Assembly (NCBI GenBank): GCA_018052945.1
Contig: JAGPMH010000011.1
Location: forward strand, 1-48,684
Reading direction: 5' to 3'
DNA from: Negativicutes bacterium
GTDB lineage: Bacteria; Bacillota; Negativicutes; JAGPMH01
DNA length: 48,684 bases
Shown piece by piece: positions 1 to 13,883 of this stretch. A model generated the notes under the pieces. It ran no database searches. It saw only the letters and a list, made by a program, of their open reading frames with translations, and was not told the origin of the DNA. Every line of letters begins with the position of its first letter. Within the stretch, counting starts at the first letter, position 1. Both the position numbers and the translations under genes were made by a program.

Positions 1-130
1 TATAGCACTATAGTTTTAACTAAAAATAAACACAGTTAACCACTTTAACAGCCTTCCCTTAGTTTACCATTAAGCATATTGTCAAGCAAGTAATAATTAT
101 GGTATTTTAAGAAAATTAGTAAAAGAAAAA

Positions 131-152
131 AGTTCGCAGTTACCTGCGAACT
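131..152 (-). terminator. Terminator of the atp operon
   Basis: A perfect 9-bp stem (AGTTCGCAG / CTGCGAACT, 131-139 with 144-152) has a 4-nt loop. It is followed on the minus strand by a run of six T, and by seven T on the plus strand, so it can work in both directions. It lies 4 nt past the atpC stop codon and closes the ATP synthase operon. The first 130 bases of the window hold no gene that I can see. Confidence 0.85.
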
Positions 153-156
153 TTTT

Positions 157-570
157 TTAGCGATGGCGATAGCGTTCCGCCAAAGTTAAGCGTAGTATTG
201 CTCTTTTTAAAGCAGCTTGCGCTCTCAACTCATCTATTTCTTGTTTCTTTTGTGCCAATCTTTCTTTAGCACGTTCTAAAGCTTTTTGTGCTCTGTCCAC
301 GTCAATTTCTTCCGGTGTTTCAGCCGTGACAGCAATAACAGTAATTTTCTTTGGCTGTACCTCAATAAAACCACCCGTTACAGCTAAAGTTTTTTCACCA
401 TCATCAGTTAAAATACGAAAAAACTCCGTTGTTAAGCTTGCTATTAGCGGTGCATGATTCGGTAAAATACCAATTTCGCCACCAGTGCTACGCGCTATAA
501 CCATGTTAACATCATCACTGAAAACAGTTTTTTCAGGAGAAACAACTTCCAACTTTATTTTGTGAGCCAA
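157..570 (-). CDS. atpC: ATP synthase F1 epsilon subunit
   Basis: This is the epsilon subunit of F1, part of the central stalk, which couples gamma rotation to catalysis and can inhibit ATP hydrolysis. The 137 residues have the usual two parts: an N-terminal beta-sandwich (about 1-85, with GEIGILPNHAPLIA) and a C-terminal two-helix hairpin rich in Lys, Arg and Glu (about 88-137). It is the last gene of the operon, starting 3 nt after the atpD stop, and is followed at once by the terminator. Length and family fit are normal. Confidence 0.97.
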   Translation of the reverse strand: MAHKIKLEVVSPEKTVFSDDVNMVIARSTGGEIGILPNHAPLIASLTTEFFRILTDDGEKTLAVTGGFIEVQPKKITVIAVTAETPEEIDVDRAQKALERAKERLAQKKQEIDELRAQAALKRAILRLTLAERYRHR

Positions 571-573
571 TTG

Positions 574-1983
<1,410 letters not shown>

Positions 1984-1997
1984 TTAGGTCCCCCTCC

Positions 1998-2855
1998 TTA
2001 CTTCAACGCTTCAGCGCCACTAACAATTTCCGAAATCTCACTAGTAATTGACGCTTGACGAACTTTATTGTAATTAAGTATTAGTTTGTTAATTAATTCT
2101 TCAGCATTATCTGTTGCAGAACTCATTGCTGTCATCCTTGAACCAAGTTCACTAGCAGCCGCTTGTAATAATGCTCCATAGACCATTGTTTCAAAATATT
2201 GTGGTAACAAATAGCCTAAAACTTCTGCCGCTGACGGTTCATAAATATATTCAGTGCCACTGGCTAAAGATTTATTTTCCTCTAAATTGGTCAATGGTAA
2301 TAATTTTACAGTTGTTGGCACTACTTGAATTGCCGAAACAAATCTCGTATAAACCATGTAAATTTCATCACAAGCAGTATCAGTAAATAACTGCATTAAT
2401 TGTCGTGAAATTTCTCTAGCTTTATCATAACTAGGTTTTTCACTGAAATCTTCATAAGAACTGATTACATTATAACCACGCTTACCAAAATAATCTTTTG
2501 TTTTACGACCAATTGCAATAATATTAGTACTTTCTTTAGCTTCTATTTTAGCAACTGTTTCTTTAAAAACATTACTAGCATAAGCACCCGCCAAACCTTT
2601 ATCAGGTCCCACTACTAAATAAACAGTTCTTTGAACCGGTCTGACTGTAAGTAATGGATGCTCAACAACACTGCCGGCATTACCGGCCACATCAGCTAAA
2701 ACTTGCTTCATCTTATTAGTATAAGGTTCATTGACTGATGCTTTTTCCTGAGCTTTGCGTAAACGAGCTGCCGCAACCATTTTCATGGCTTTAGTGATTT
2801 GCTGAATATTTTTTACGCTCTTTATACGACGACGTATATCTTGGGTACTAGCCAC
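1998..2855 (-). CDS. atpG: ATP synthase F1 gamma subunit
   Basis: Gamma is the rotating central shaft of F1. The 285 residues begin with the conserved helix MASTQDIRRRIKSVKNIQQI and TKAMKMVAAARLRKAQ. They end with the matching C-terminal helix (SELGSRMTAMSSATDNAEEL, then NYNKVRQASITSEISEIVSGAEAL), which together form the coiled-coil shaft. It sits in the standard order between atpA and atpD, 20 nt after atpA. Confidence 0.98.
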   Translation of the reverse strand: MASTQDIRRRIKSVKNIQQITKAMKMVAAARLRKAQEKASVNEPYTNKMKQVLADVAGNAGSVVEHPLLTVRPVQRTVYLVVGPDKGLAGAYASNVFKETVAKIEAKESTNIIAIGRKTKDYFGKRGYNVISSYEDFSEKPSYDKAREISRQLMQLFTDTACDEIYMVYTRFVSAIQVVPTTVKLLPLTNLEENKSLASGTEYIYEPSAAEVLGYLLPQYFETMVYGALLQAAASELGSRMTAMSSATDNAEELINKLILNYNKVRQASITSEISEIVSGAEALK

Positions 2856-2875
2856 CTAAATCACCTCGTTACTGC

Positions 2876-4961
<2,086 letters not shown>

Positions 4962-4968
<7 letters not shown>

Positions 4969-5465
4969 GGTAAACCACCTGTTTTCTCTTCATCAATCTT
5001 ATTGATAAAGTCATTTACCAATTTTGCACTGATTTCTTCATTGATATTTTCACCAATAATTTTTGTTGCTGCATTAATGGATAAAGTTACAACTTCACCT
5101 TTTAGCTCAGCTATCGCTCTTACTCTTTCACGCTCAATTTCAGCTTTGGCATTTTGTAACATACGCTCATTTTCAGCTCTAGCTTCCGCCAAAATTTGTT
5201 GCTTACTTTCTTCAGCGATTTTAATAGCTTTATCAACAATTTCTTGCGCTTGCGTTCTTGCTAGGGCAAGTTGTTTTTGATATTCAGCTTTTAGTTCTTC
5301 AGCTGCTTTCTTATCGTTATCAGCGGCCTCAAGACTAGAGGAAATTTTATCTTCGCGTTCCTTCATTACTTGCATTAAAGGACCGTAAGCAAATTTTTTC
5401 AAAATAAATAATAAAATCAGAAAATTTATAATTTGTGCTATCAGCGTAGCATTAATATCTACCAT
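4962..5465 (-). CDS. atpF: ATP synthase Fo b subunit
   Basis: The b subunit is the membrane-anchored peripheral stalk. I place the start at the ATG at 5465 (MVDINATLIAQ), preceded by a good GGAGG nine to ten bases upstream. A longer frame exists, but its extra 23 residues look nothing like the family. The 167 residues have one N-terminal transmembrane helix (about 6-25) followed by a long charged coiled coil (about 30-150) rich in Glu, Lys and Ala. A perfect stem-loop precedes the gene (see 5502-5521). Confidence 0.96.
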
Positions 5466-5501
5466 ATCTCGGGCACCTCCTTGTCTGTTAGCGCAAAGGC
5501 A

Positions 5502-5521
5502 GGCGACAGAATCCTGTCGCC
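5502..5521 (-). promoter_or_regulatory. Intercistronic stem-loop between atpE and atpF
   Basis: GGCGACAG / CTGTCGCC form a perfect 8-bp GC-rich stem around a 4-nt loop in the 68-nt gap between atpE and atpF. There is no T-run after it, so it is not an ordinary terminator. Its place just behind the c-subunit gene, whose product is needed in many copies per complex, suggests mRNA 3'-end protection or partial attenuation that favours atpE. The structure is visible; the role is inferred. Confidence 0.6.
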
Positions 5522-5533
5522 CAACGCACAACA

Positions 5534-5803
<270 letters not shown>

Positions 5804-5832
5804 TTAATAATATCTTTTTAAATTATTTTATT

Positions 5833-6507
5833 TTAGTCATGTTGGTCTTCTTTTACACCATTTGCCAAATAAGACATTGACAACATTGTGAAAATGAAGG
5901 CTTGAATTACACCAACAAAAACACTAAAGCCTAACCAGATTATATTTGGAATCGGAAACCACATTGGTAATAGTTGTGCTAGGATAATAATTAGAATTTC
6001 TCCCGCTAAAATATTACCAAAGAGACGAAAAGCTAAAGTAATCGGCTTTGCAACCTCTTCCAACATATTAACAATAACAAACGGCGCAAACGGTTCAAAA
6101 AAATGTTTAATATAATGTTTTCCTTTGAACACCAAGCCCAAGATATGCAGTAACATCACTACCATCAACGCTAAACCTAATGTTGTATTAGGATCATTCG
6201 TTGGTGATGTAAAGCCAGGAACTAACCCTAACCAGTTGGAAATTAAAATAAACAAAAATAAAGTGATTAATAATGGCGCTATTTTTCTTCCCCGTGGTCC
6301 CATTGCCATGTCAATTTGCTCAAGTAAGGATGTTATAATTATTTCTAAAATATTTTGCCAACCTTGCGGAACCAGCTTTAAATTTCGCGTTGCCAAAATC
6401 GCTATAACAATAACAATTGCCATCGAAATCCAAGTCATATACAGCGTGTCTAAATTAAAACTAAATCCCGCTAAATGGGCAACCTTATGAGCTCCAATTT
6501 CATGCAT
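5833..6507 (-). CDS. atpB: ATP synthase Fo a subunit
   Basis: Subunit a provides the half-channels through which ions reach the c-ring. The 224 residues are very hydrophobic with about five to six transmembrane helices. The essential Arg lies in the conserved LAFRLFGNILAGE segment (about residue 160), followed by the usual helix ending in VFVGVIQAFIFTMLSMSYL. The ribosome binding site AAGGAGGGG is close to the ATG. It is a little shorter than E. coli AtpB but of normal length for Bacillota. Confidence 0.98.
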   Translation of the reverse strand: MHEIGAHKVAHLAGFSFNLDTLYMTWISMAIVIVIAILATRNLKLVPQGWQNILEIIITSLLEQIDMAMGPRGRKIAPLLITLFLFILISNWLGLVPGFTSPTNDPNTTLGLALMVVMLLHILGLVFKGKHYIKHFFEPFAPFVIVNMLEEVAKPITLAFRLFGNILAGEILIIILAQLLPMWFPIPNIIWLGFSVFVGVIQAFIFTMLSMSYLANGVKEDQHD

Positions 6508-6526
6508 AAAATCCCCTCCTTATCTC

Positions 6527-6931
6527 TTATTTATTTTCATGCATTTTCTTCTGATATGCATAAATAACAGCATTAATAAGTACAACTACATTAACCCATA
6601 CTAAGCCGGCCACAGCAGCCCAAAACATTGCTGTTGATATTCTTATTGATAAGATAAAAATCAATACCAGAATACTCAGTCTAATAAACCAACCTGCCCT
6701 CATATAAATTACAGCTTTTTCAAGTTCTAATTCAGTGGACTTAAACAATCTCTTCCCGATAATATAAAAATAAGTAAGACCGGCGATAAAACCTGCCAAA
6801 ACCCCATTTAGTAAGATCATTTGTTGTTCTTGCCACAGTATTATTGCTAATATAATAACAGATATTAACAATTGCCATAAAACTCTTTTAGTGCAAATTA
6901 AAATATCCTTCATTTTTACCGCCAATTCCAT
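6527..6931 (-). CDS. atpI: ATP synthase protein I (AtpI family)
   Basis: This small membrane protein is coded just before atpB, as atpI normally is. Work on other bacteria implicates AtpI in c-ring assembly or Mg2+ supply, though this is not settled. The 134 residues form four hydrophobic segments (about 16-33, 38-56, 75-95 and 98-122) with short charged ends. The start is uncertain: the ATG at 6931 has only GTGG upstream, and the Met at residue 7 is also possible. Assignment rests on position and topology more than on sharp motifs. Confidence 0.8.
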   Translation of the reverse strand: MELAVKMKDILICTKRVLWQLLISVIILAIILWQEQQMILLNGVLAGFIAGLTYFYIIGKRLFKSTELELEKAVIYMRAGWFIRLSILVLIFILSIRISTAMFWAAVAGLVWVNVVVLINAVIYAYQKKMHENK

Positions 6932-7024
6932 AATTAAACCACTACTGAATTTTCTATTTTATGTCAAATAGTAAATTCAACAAAGTTAAAACATTTCCTG
7001 CTATAAACAATAATTTCAATCATT

Positions 7025-7237
7025 CTAATAATTTATTATTTTTTTGTAAACAGACCATATTCCAATAACTATACCCAGAATAATCCCCACTGTCGTACCA
7101 ATAGGAGTGCTATCAAAATATTTATCAACAAAATTACCAATAAAAATGCCTACAGCAATTTCAATAACTACCGTCAAGCCTAATCCTGAAACAAAAGTAA
7201 ACGCTTCCCAAGTAGATTTATCTTTTTTTCCAGACAT
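7025..7237 (-). CDS. atpZ: AtpZ/AtpI-type small membrane protein
   Basis: The 70-residue protein has two transmembrane helices (about 15-35 and 45-65) linked by VDKYFDSTPIG, typical of the AtpZ family that pairs with AtpI at the head of atp operons. The GxxxG-rich second helix (IGTTVGIILGIVIGIW) fits packing in the membrane. In other bacteria AtpZ and AtpI have been linked to Mg2+/Ca2+ handling for the ATP synthase. A 93-nt gap separates it from atpI. It is the first gene of the operon here. Confidence 0.8.
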   Translation of the reverse strand: MSGKKDKSTWEAFTFVSGLGLTVVIEIAVGIFIGNFVDKYFDSTPIGTTVGIILGIVIGIWSVYKKIINY

Positions 7238-7306
7238 TATGCACCAACTTTTACTGTACTAATTTATAAAAAACATATTAGATATTAATTAAATAACAAA
7301 TAAACA

Positions 7307-7335
7307 TTTATAACATTAATATAATAACAGGTTAA
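7307..7335 (-). promoter_or_regulatory. Possible promoter of the atp operon
   Basis: On the minus strand TTAACC (7335-7330) and TATAAA (7312-7307) are 17 bp apart, with a TG one base before the -10. It lies in the AT-rich 100-bp gap upstream of atpZ. The match is moderate and the gap is AT-rich, so chance is possible. Confidence 0.35.
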
Positions 7336-7337
7336 CC

Positions 7338-8501
7338 TTATTTTAAGCAAGCCTTAAAAGCTGTTGGCAATTCTTTTATAAAGCCGTATTTATATAAAAT
7401 TGCCTTTACAATACGTTCTGAAGCTCTGCCATCACCATAAGGGTTACAAGCATTAGCCATCTTTTGGTATTCACCAGCATCCGTTAATAATAACTTTGCT
7501 TCTTCATATACAATCTGTTTGTCAGTACCAATTAACTTGACCGTACCAGCTTCTACCGCTTCTGGTCGTTCAGTATTATCACGCAATACCAATACCGGCT
7601 TGCCAAGTGCCGGCGCTTCTTCTTGAATTCCACCGGAATCAGTTAAAACAAGATATGATCTTGCTAACAAATTAGCAAAAGGTTCATAATCAAGCGGATC
7701 AATTAGATGAACCTGTGCCAAATCCCCTAGTTCACTATCTACTACACTACGAACTTTAGGGTTTTTATGCACTGGGAAAATTATTTCTACTTCAGGGAAT
7801 TCTTCGACCAAGCAACGCAAGGCTTGATAAACATGGCGCATCGGCTCACCAAGATTCTCCCGACGATGTGTTGTCACCAACACTATTTTCTTATTTTTAT
7901 AATCAATATTTTTCAATAATTCATTTTCAAATTGATAATTTTCATCAACAGTAGCCAACAACGCATCAATTACGGTATTTCCTGTAATAAACACTGCTTT
8001 TTCATCAATGTTTTCTTGACAAAGATTGTGACTGGATGTCACCGTTGGCGCAAAGTGTAAATCAGCCAAAGAACCTGTTAATTTTCTATTCATTTCTTCC
8101 GGATATGGTGAGTATTTATCATGAGTTCTCAGCCCAGCTTCAACATGCCCTACCGCTATTTGATGATAAAAAGCCGTTAGCGCTCCGGCAAAAGTTGTGG
8201 TAGTATCACCATGAACCAAAACAATATCAGGTTTTTCTGTACTTAAGACCTCATTTAGCCCCTGCATTGCCTTAGTCGTAATATCAAATAAAGTCTGGCC
8301 CTGCGCCATAATATTCAAATCATGATCAGGCTTAATCTCAAACAAATTTAAGACTTGGTCTAGCATTTCGCGATGTTGTGCGGTAACTGCTACCACCGGC
8401 GTAATATATTCAGGATATTTATTTAATTCTAAAACGACAGGCGCCATTTTTATAGCCTCCGGTCTAGTGCCAAAAACAGTCATTACTTTTATACGCTTCA
8501 T
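7338..8501 (-). CDS. wecB: UDP-N-acetylglucosamine 2-epimerase (non-hydrolysing)
   Basis: The enzyme interconverts UDP-GlcNAc and UDP-ManNAc, a precursor of teichoic-acid linkage units, enterobacterial-common-antigen-like glycans and other surface polysaccharides. The N-terminus IKVMTVFGTRPEAIKMAPV and the motifs HVEAGLRT, TTHRRENLG and LTDSGGIQEE are diagnostic. I choose the ATG at 8501 (MKRIKVM) because AAGAGG lies 7 nt upstream; a frame ten codons longer lacks support. At 387 residues it is full length. It follows wecA, as in many Bacillota atp neighbourhoods. Confidence 0.96.
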   Translation of the reverse strand: MKRIKVMTVFGTRPEAIKMAPVVLELNKYPEYITPVVAVTAQHREMLDQVLNLFEIKPDHDLNIMAQGQTLFDITTKAMQGLNEVLSTEKPDIVLVHGDTTTTFAGALTAFYHQIAVGHVEAGLRTHDKYSPYPEEMNRKLTGSLADLHFAPTVTSSHNLCQENIDEKAVFITGNTVIDALLATVDENYQFENELLKNIDYKNKKIVLVTTHRRENLGEPMRHVYQALRCLVEEFPEVEIIFPVHKNPKVRSVVDSELGDLAQVHLIDPLDYEPFANLLARSYLVLTDSGGIQEEAPALGKPVLVLRDNTERPEAVEAGTVKLIGTDKQIVYEEAKLLLTDAGEYQKMANACNPYGDGRASERIVKAILYKYGFIKELPTAFKACLK

Positions 8502-8543
8502 CTTTTTACCTCTTTTCAATATCCTCTGCATTATTTGTAAAAA

Positions 8544-8565
8544 TAGACAGGCCTAAGCCTGCCTA
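8544..8565 (-). terminator. Hairpin between wecA and wecB
   Basis: On the minus strand TAGGCAGGC / GCCTGTCTA pair (one G-U) around a 4-nt loop and are followed by TTTTT. It lies in the 69-nt gap behind wecA and may end or dampen wecA transcription before wecB. Confidence 0.55.
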
Positions 8566-8570
8566 TTAGT

Positions 8571-9581
8571 TTAGTTAATTTTCAATATGCCGGCTTTTTT
8601 TGCTCCTATTAATGCTACCACAATTACACCGATAACAATAATTATTCCTAACAACCCATTGACCTCAGATAAAGCAATAGCGCTAAGGCCTAAGCAACCG
8701 CTAATAGCATACATCAATAACACCGCTTGTTTTTGATTAAAACCCATATCTAATAAACGGTGATGCAAGTGTCCACGATCCGGTTTAAAAATAGGCTTAC
8801 CATTAATTGCTCTGCGAAAAATTGCAAAAGAAGTATCCATAATCGGTAACCCTAATGCTAAGATTGGAACTATTAACGCAATCGTTGCCGCACTTTTAAC
8901 CGCGCCAATAATAGAAATGCCAGCCAACATATAGCCTAAAAACATACTGCCGGTATCACCCATGAAAATTTTGGCAGGATTAAAATTGTGTTGTAAAAAT
9001 CCAAGGGCACTACCTGCTAGCGCTGCTGTTAATAATGATACTAAGACAATTTCTTGCTGTAGCGCTACCAATAAAATAGTAATAGCCGCAATACTGGCCA
9101 CCCCAGCTGCTAAGCCATCTAAGCCATCAATTAAGTTTACAGTATTAGTTAGACCCACTACCCAAAACAAGGTCGCTGGAATCGCCAACATTTCTAAGTA
9201 AACCATCCCACCAAACGGACCGGTCAACCAATCAATTCTAATATCAAACAATACTAATACCGCTGCCGCGATAATTTGTCCTAACAACTTAACCTTCGCC
9301 GGTAAGCCTTTTAAGTCATCAACAATACCTACCAACATAATTAATGTTCCACCAGCCAATAAACCGATGATTTCACTACTCAATGGGGTCGTTGCTATAA
9401 CGGCTACCATAAAAGCGATATAAATCGCAATCCCACCCATTCTCGGGATAGGTTTACTATGAACTTTACGTTCATCCGGCGCGTCCATCGCCCCTGCTTT
9501 TATCGCTAACGAAATTATTTTGGGGGTCAAAAAAAATGACACCGCTAAGGCAATTAAAAATGCCCCTATATACATTTGCAT
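8571..9581 (-). CDS. wecA: Polyprenyl-phosphate GlcNAc-1-phosphate transferase (WecA/TagO family)
   Basis: This integral membrane enzyme moves a sugar-1-phosphate from UDP-GlcNAc to undecaprenyl phosphate, the first step of many surface glycans. The 336 residues have about ten to eleven transmembrane helices and the family motifs DAPDERKVHSKPIPRMGG, VGIVDDLKGL (DD), TVNLIDGLDGLAAG and IFMGDTGS, and end with the HHRL loop (DRGHLHHRLLDMG). AAGGAG precedes the ATG at 9581; a longer frame to 9617 is less likely. Pairing with wecB suggests one surface-glycan pathway. Confidence 0.95.
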   Translation of the reverse strand: MQMYIGAFLIALAVSFFLTPKIISLAIKAGAMDAPDERKVHSKPIPRMGGIAIYIAFMVAVIATTPLSSEIIGLLAGGTLIMLVGIVDDLKGLPAKVKLLGQIIAAAVLVLFDIRIDWLTGPFGGMVYLEMLAIPATLFWVVGLTNTVNLIDGLDGLAAGVASIAAITILLVALQQEIVLVSLLTAALAGSALGFLQHNFNPAKIFMGDTGSMFLGYMLAGISIIGAVKSAATIALIVPILALGLPIMDTSFAIFRRAINGKPIFKPDRGHLHHRLLDMGFNQKQAVLLMYAISGCLGLSAIALSEVNGLLGIIIVIGVIVVALIGAKKAGILKIN

Positions 9582-9705
9582 ATTCTTATGCACTCCTTTT
9601 CTACGTACCAAGCTCATTTTACCTTACTGTAATTAGACTGTCAAATATTATAAAATGAGCCAAACCAGTTCTAACCTTCATCAACTACGGTTAGCTTTGT
9701 TTAAA

Positions 9706-10365
9706 TTATACGCAGTAGCCTTTCCTTTTAAGTTTATTAACATGGTCTTCTACCAGTTCAATAGTATCAACATCATAGCGGTCTGCTAAAATATATAACA
9801 TCGTGAAACAGCATTGTGCTACATCCAATAATTCTTGCACTGAGCCATCCAATATTGTTGAAAAATCAAGTTTTTCACTTTCGCCAGAAGCACCGGCTTT
9901 TTTTCCCAAGTATTGCGTTAATTCACCAACTTCTTCTTGGATTTTACAAACCGTTGTAAGCAGTGTCACCTTGGGTAATAACAATTTCGGCAATGCTAAA
10001 TATTTGAAATTATTTTCCGTGTAAATATTATAATTTAAAGTTTTATTAAAATTATAACCCTTGTTACTTAATTTCTTTAAGTGATTGTCAATATACCGTT
10101 CAGTCTTTACATTACATTCTTCTTCCAACACAAAAATCATTGTTACACAAGTTTGCGCTACATCTAACAACTCTGAACTTACCGCATCTAAATAGCCTTT
10201 AATTAACGGTTCAGTTAAAATTTCTTTTTTGCCTAAATGCTCATACGGCAAAAAAGTCAGTACTGCTCTTGCCAATTCGCCAGCTTCTTCTATTATTTTT
10301 AGTAAAGTCGATTGCATATTCGGCGACAATCTATTAAGTTTTGGCAAACTCAACATCGTAATCAT
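9706..10365 (-). CDS. Tandem MazG-like nucleotide pyrophosphohydrolase
   Basis: The 219-residue protein is made of two MazG-like all-alpha domains in a row. Repeat 1 (about 17-103) has EEAGELARA, ELLDVAQTCVTM and ends HLKKLSNKGY. Repeat 2 (about 133-217) has EEVGELTQY, ELLDVAQCCFTM and ends HVNKLKRKGY. Both keep the acidic EExxEL...ELLDV pattern that binds Mg2+ in this superfamily, which hydrolyses (d)NTPs to monophosphates. The domains normally dimerise, so the duplication may be a built-in dimer. It follows the dCMP deaminase by 10 nt with GAGG at good spacing, suggesting a role in nucleotide-pool cleaning. Substrate unknown. Confidence 0.85.
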   Translation of the reverse strand: MITMLSLPKLNRLSPNMQSTLLKIIEEAGELARAVLTFLPYEHLGKKEILTEPLIKGYLDAVSSELLDVAQTCVTMIFVLEEECNVKTERYIDNHLKKLSNKGYNFNKTLNYNIYTENNFKYLALPKLLLPKVTLLTTVCKIQEEVGELTQYLGKKAGASGESEKLDFSTILDGSVQELLDVAQCCFTMLYILADRYDVDTIELVEDHVNKLKRKGYCV

Positions 10366-10375
10366 CAGGCACCTC

Positions 10376-10822
10376 TTATTTTATATCTTTAGGATCACAA
10401 CTAATCAGCGAACCGTCTTTTGCCAAGTAAACAACTTTGGAAATTAAGGCGTTTCTAATCATCCGCCGACACAACAAACATGGTTTGCCGTCGGCAGCAC
10501 TGCCATCCGCATTAAATCCCGCAATATATAATGTTGCATTTTTCATTTTATTAGGGTCAGCGTTAATTAACGCGTTTTGTTCCGCATGAACAGCCACACA
10601 TAATTCATAACGTTCACCTTTCGGAACATTCATTTCTTCACGATAACATAAATTGCTGTCAATACAATTTGTCTCGCCTCTTGGCGCACCATTATAGCCG
10701 GTACTGATAATAATTTGATCATTTACTAACACTGCACCATACTGCCGTCTTAAACAAGTTGATCTACTCGCTACCACTTTAGCTATTTCAATAAAATATT
10801 CATCCCACTCCGGGCGTTTCAT
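10376..10822 (-). CDS. comEB: Deoxycytidylate (dCMP) deaminase, ComEB-like
   Basis: The enzyme converts dCMP to dUMP, feeding dTMP synthesis. The 148 residues begin MKRPEWDEYFIEIAKVVASR. The zinc site is intact: HAEQNA (His ligand and catalytic Glu) and PCLLC (two Cys ligands). The start at 10822 follows GGAGG by 5 nt, while a frame 12 codons longer has no such support. It forms a short unit with the MazG-like gene downstream and is preceded by the hairpin at 10879-10912. Confidence 0.94.
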   Translation of the reverse strand: MKRPEWDEYFIEIAKVVASRSTCLRRQYGAVLVNDQIIISTGYNGAPRGETNCIDSNLCYREEMNVPKGERYELCVAVHAEQNALINADPNKMKNATLYIAGFNADGSAADGKPCLLCRRMIRNALISKVVYLAKDGSLISCDPKDIK

Positions 10823-10878
10823 ATTTACCTCCAAAAATACCGAAAAGCAGAGCATCAACTCTACTTAAGTAAAATTTA

Positions 10879-10912
10879 TTAATAGCTGCCAAGAAATCTT
10901 GGCAGCTATTAA
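10879..10912 (-). terminator. Long perfect hairpin behind upp
   Basis: A 16-bp perfect inverted repeat (TTAATAGCTGCCAAGA and its complement) with only 2 nt between arms lies between the upp stop and comEB. The minus-strand sequence after it is AT-rich (AATAAATTTT) but lacks a clean T-run. It probably terminates or attenuates the glyA-upp transcript. Confidence 0.6.
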
Positions 10913-10923
10913 TTTATATGTCA

Positions 10924-12821
<1,898 letters not shown>

Positions 12822-12844
12822 TTTACATTCCTCCAAAGATAATA

Positions 12845-13393
12845 TTAAAGAGCTTCATACTGAGCACGATGTCCACCAATATACTTTGGTCTAGTTCGTG
12901 CCGCAATAATCATCGCTGCACCGATATTTTTTATCGACAACCGTACCGGTACTGCAACTTTTTTCAAGTGCATCCCAATTAAGGTTGCGCCAATATCAAC
13001 GCCAGCATGAGCTACAATTGTCTCAACTACCACCGGATTTTTATAGGTTTTCATGGCACTATCAGCTAACGCCCCACCGGCTCTAGCCACAGGCTTTACA
13101 TTAACTTTCTCTAACAAATACTGCTCACAACAGCTTTGTTCCACTACTAATGCTCGATTTAAATGCTCACAACATTGAATTGCCAAAAAAACATCATGTT
13201 CTAAGCAAGCTTCCATAAGCCCTGCTAATAAATTAGCTGCAACTTCTGCTGAGCCGGCAGTTCCAATATTTTCACCAATAACTTCACTGGTACTACAACC
13301 GACCACCAGAATATCGTTAGTTTTCAATGCACCAATTGTAATGATTTCAGTTGCTACCGTATATGCTTGTTGTTTTATTAACGCAAGCTCCAT
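12845..13393 (-). CDS. ywlG: YwlG/TIGR01440 family protein (DUF436)
   Basis: This is a conserved Bacillota protein of unknown biochemical role, coded between rpiB and glyA in many genomes. The 182 residues include [16 protein letters not shown] near the start, a central [12 protein letters not shown] segment, and [19 protein letters not shown], which are family landmarks. The ATG at 13393 has AGAGG eight nucleotides upstream; the frame seven codons longer would overlap the rpiB stop. No signal peptide or membrane helix is seen, so it is probably cytosolic. Confidence 0.88.
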   Translation of the reverse strand: MELALIKQQAYTVATEIITIGALKTNDILVVGCSTSEVIGENIGTAGSAEVAANLLAGLMEACLEHDVFLAIQCCEHLNRALVVEQSCCEQYLLEKVNVKPVARAGGALADSAMKTYKNPVVVETIVAHAGVDIGATLIGMHLKKVAVPVRLSIKNIGAAMIIAARTRPKYIGGHRAQYEAL

Positions 13394-13406
13394 GATAATA
13401 ACCTCT

Positions 13407-13853
13407 TTAATCAAGATTTTTTTCTAATGCTGTTATCTGATTTACTCGGCGTTCATGACGACCACCAGCAAATTCAGTCGTTAACCACGTCTTAACAATC
13501 ATTTTAGCTAAGCCGGCTCCGACCACTCTTTCACCCAATGTGATGATATTCGCATTATTATGTTCAGCCGCCATTTGTGCCGAAAAAACATCATTACACA
13601 ACGCCGCTCTGATTCCTTTGAACTTATTAGCGGCAATCGAAACACCAATACCGGTTCCACAAACTATAATACCTTTATCAGCTTCACCTTGTAAAATACT
13701 TTTTGCGACTTTTCCTGAAACTTCCGGATAATCAATCGCTTCAGCTTGATATGTTCCAACATCATTATATTCAATTTTCATTTCTTCCAATAAGCTTTTA
13801 ATTTCTTCCTTTAAGTTAAACCCACCATGATCACTACCAATTGTAACCTTCAC
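13407..13853 (-). CDS. rpiB: Ribose-5-phosphate isomerase B
   Basis: The enzyme interconverts ribose 5-phosphate and ribulose 5-phosphate. The 148 residues show the RpiB/LacAB fold signatures: IGSDHGGFNLKE at the N-terminus, the catalytic Cys in IIVCGTGIGVSIAANK, the phosphate-binding GGRHERRV near the end, and AEHNNANIITLGERV. The start is a GTG at 13853, six nt after GGAGG. The product feeds PRPP synthesis (prs is elsewhere in this window). Confidence 0.96.
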   Translation of the reverse strand: MKVTIGSDHGGFNLKEEIKSLLEEMKIEYNDVGTYQAEAIDYPEVSGKVAKSILQGEADKGIIVCGTGIGVSIAANKFKGIRAALCNDVFSAQMAAEHNNANIITLGERVVGAGLAKMIVKTWLTTEFAGGRHERRVNQITALEKNLD

Positions 13854-13883
13854 AATAACCCTCCAAAAATATATTACACCCCT

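Noticed and set aside
1-130. TTGACA at the left edge (minus strand) as a promoter for a gene outside the window
   Set aside because: No acceptable -10 box lies 16-18 bp downstream, and the gene it would serve is not visible.
9618-9705. CTAACC / GGTTAG inverted repeat behind the MazG-like gene as a terminator
   Set aside because: Only 6 bp with a 12-nt loop and no T-run directly behind it; too weak to call.
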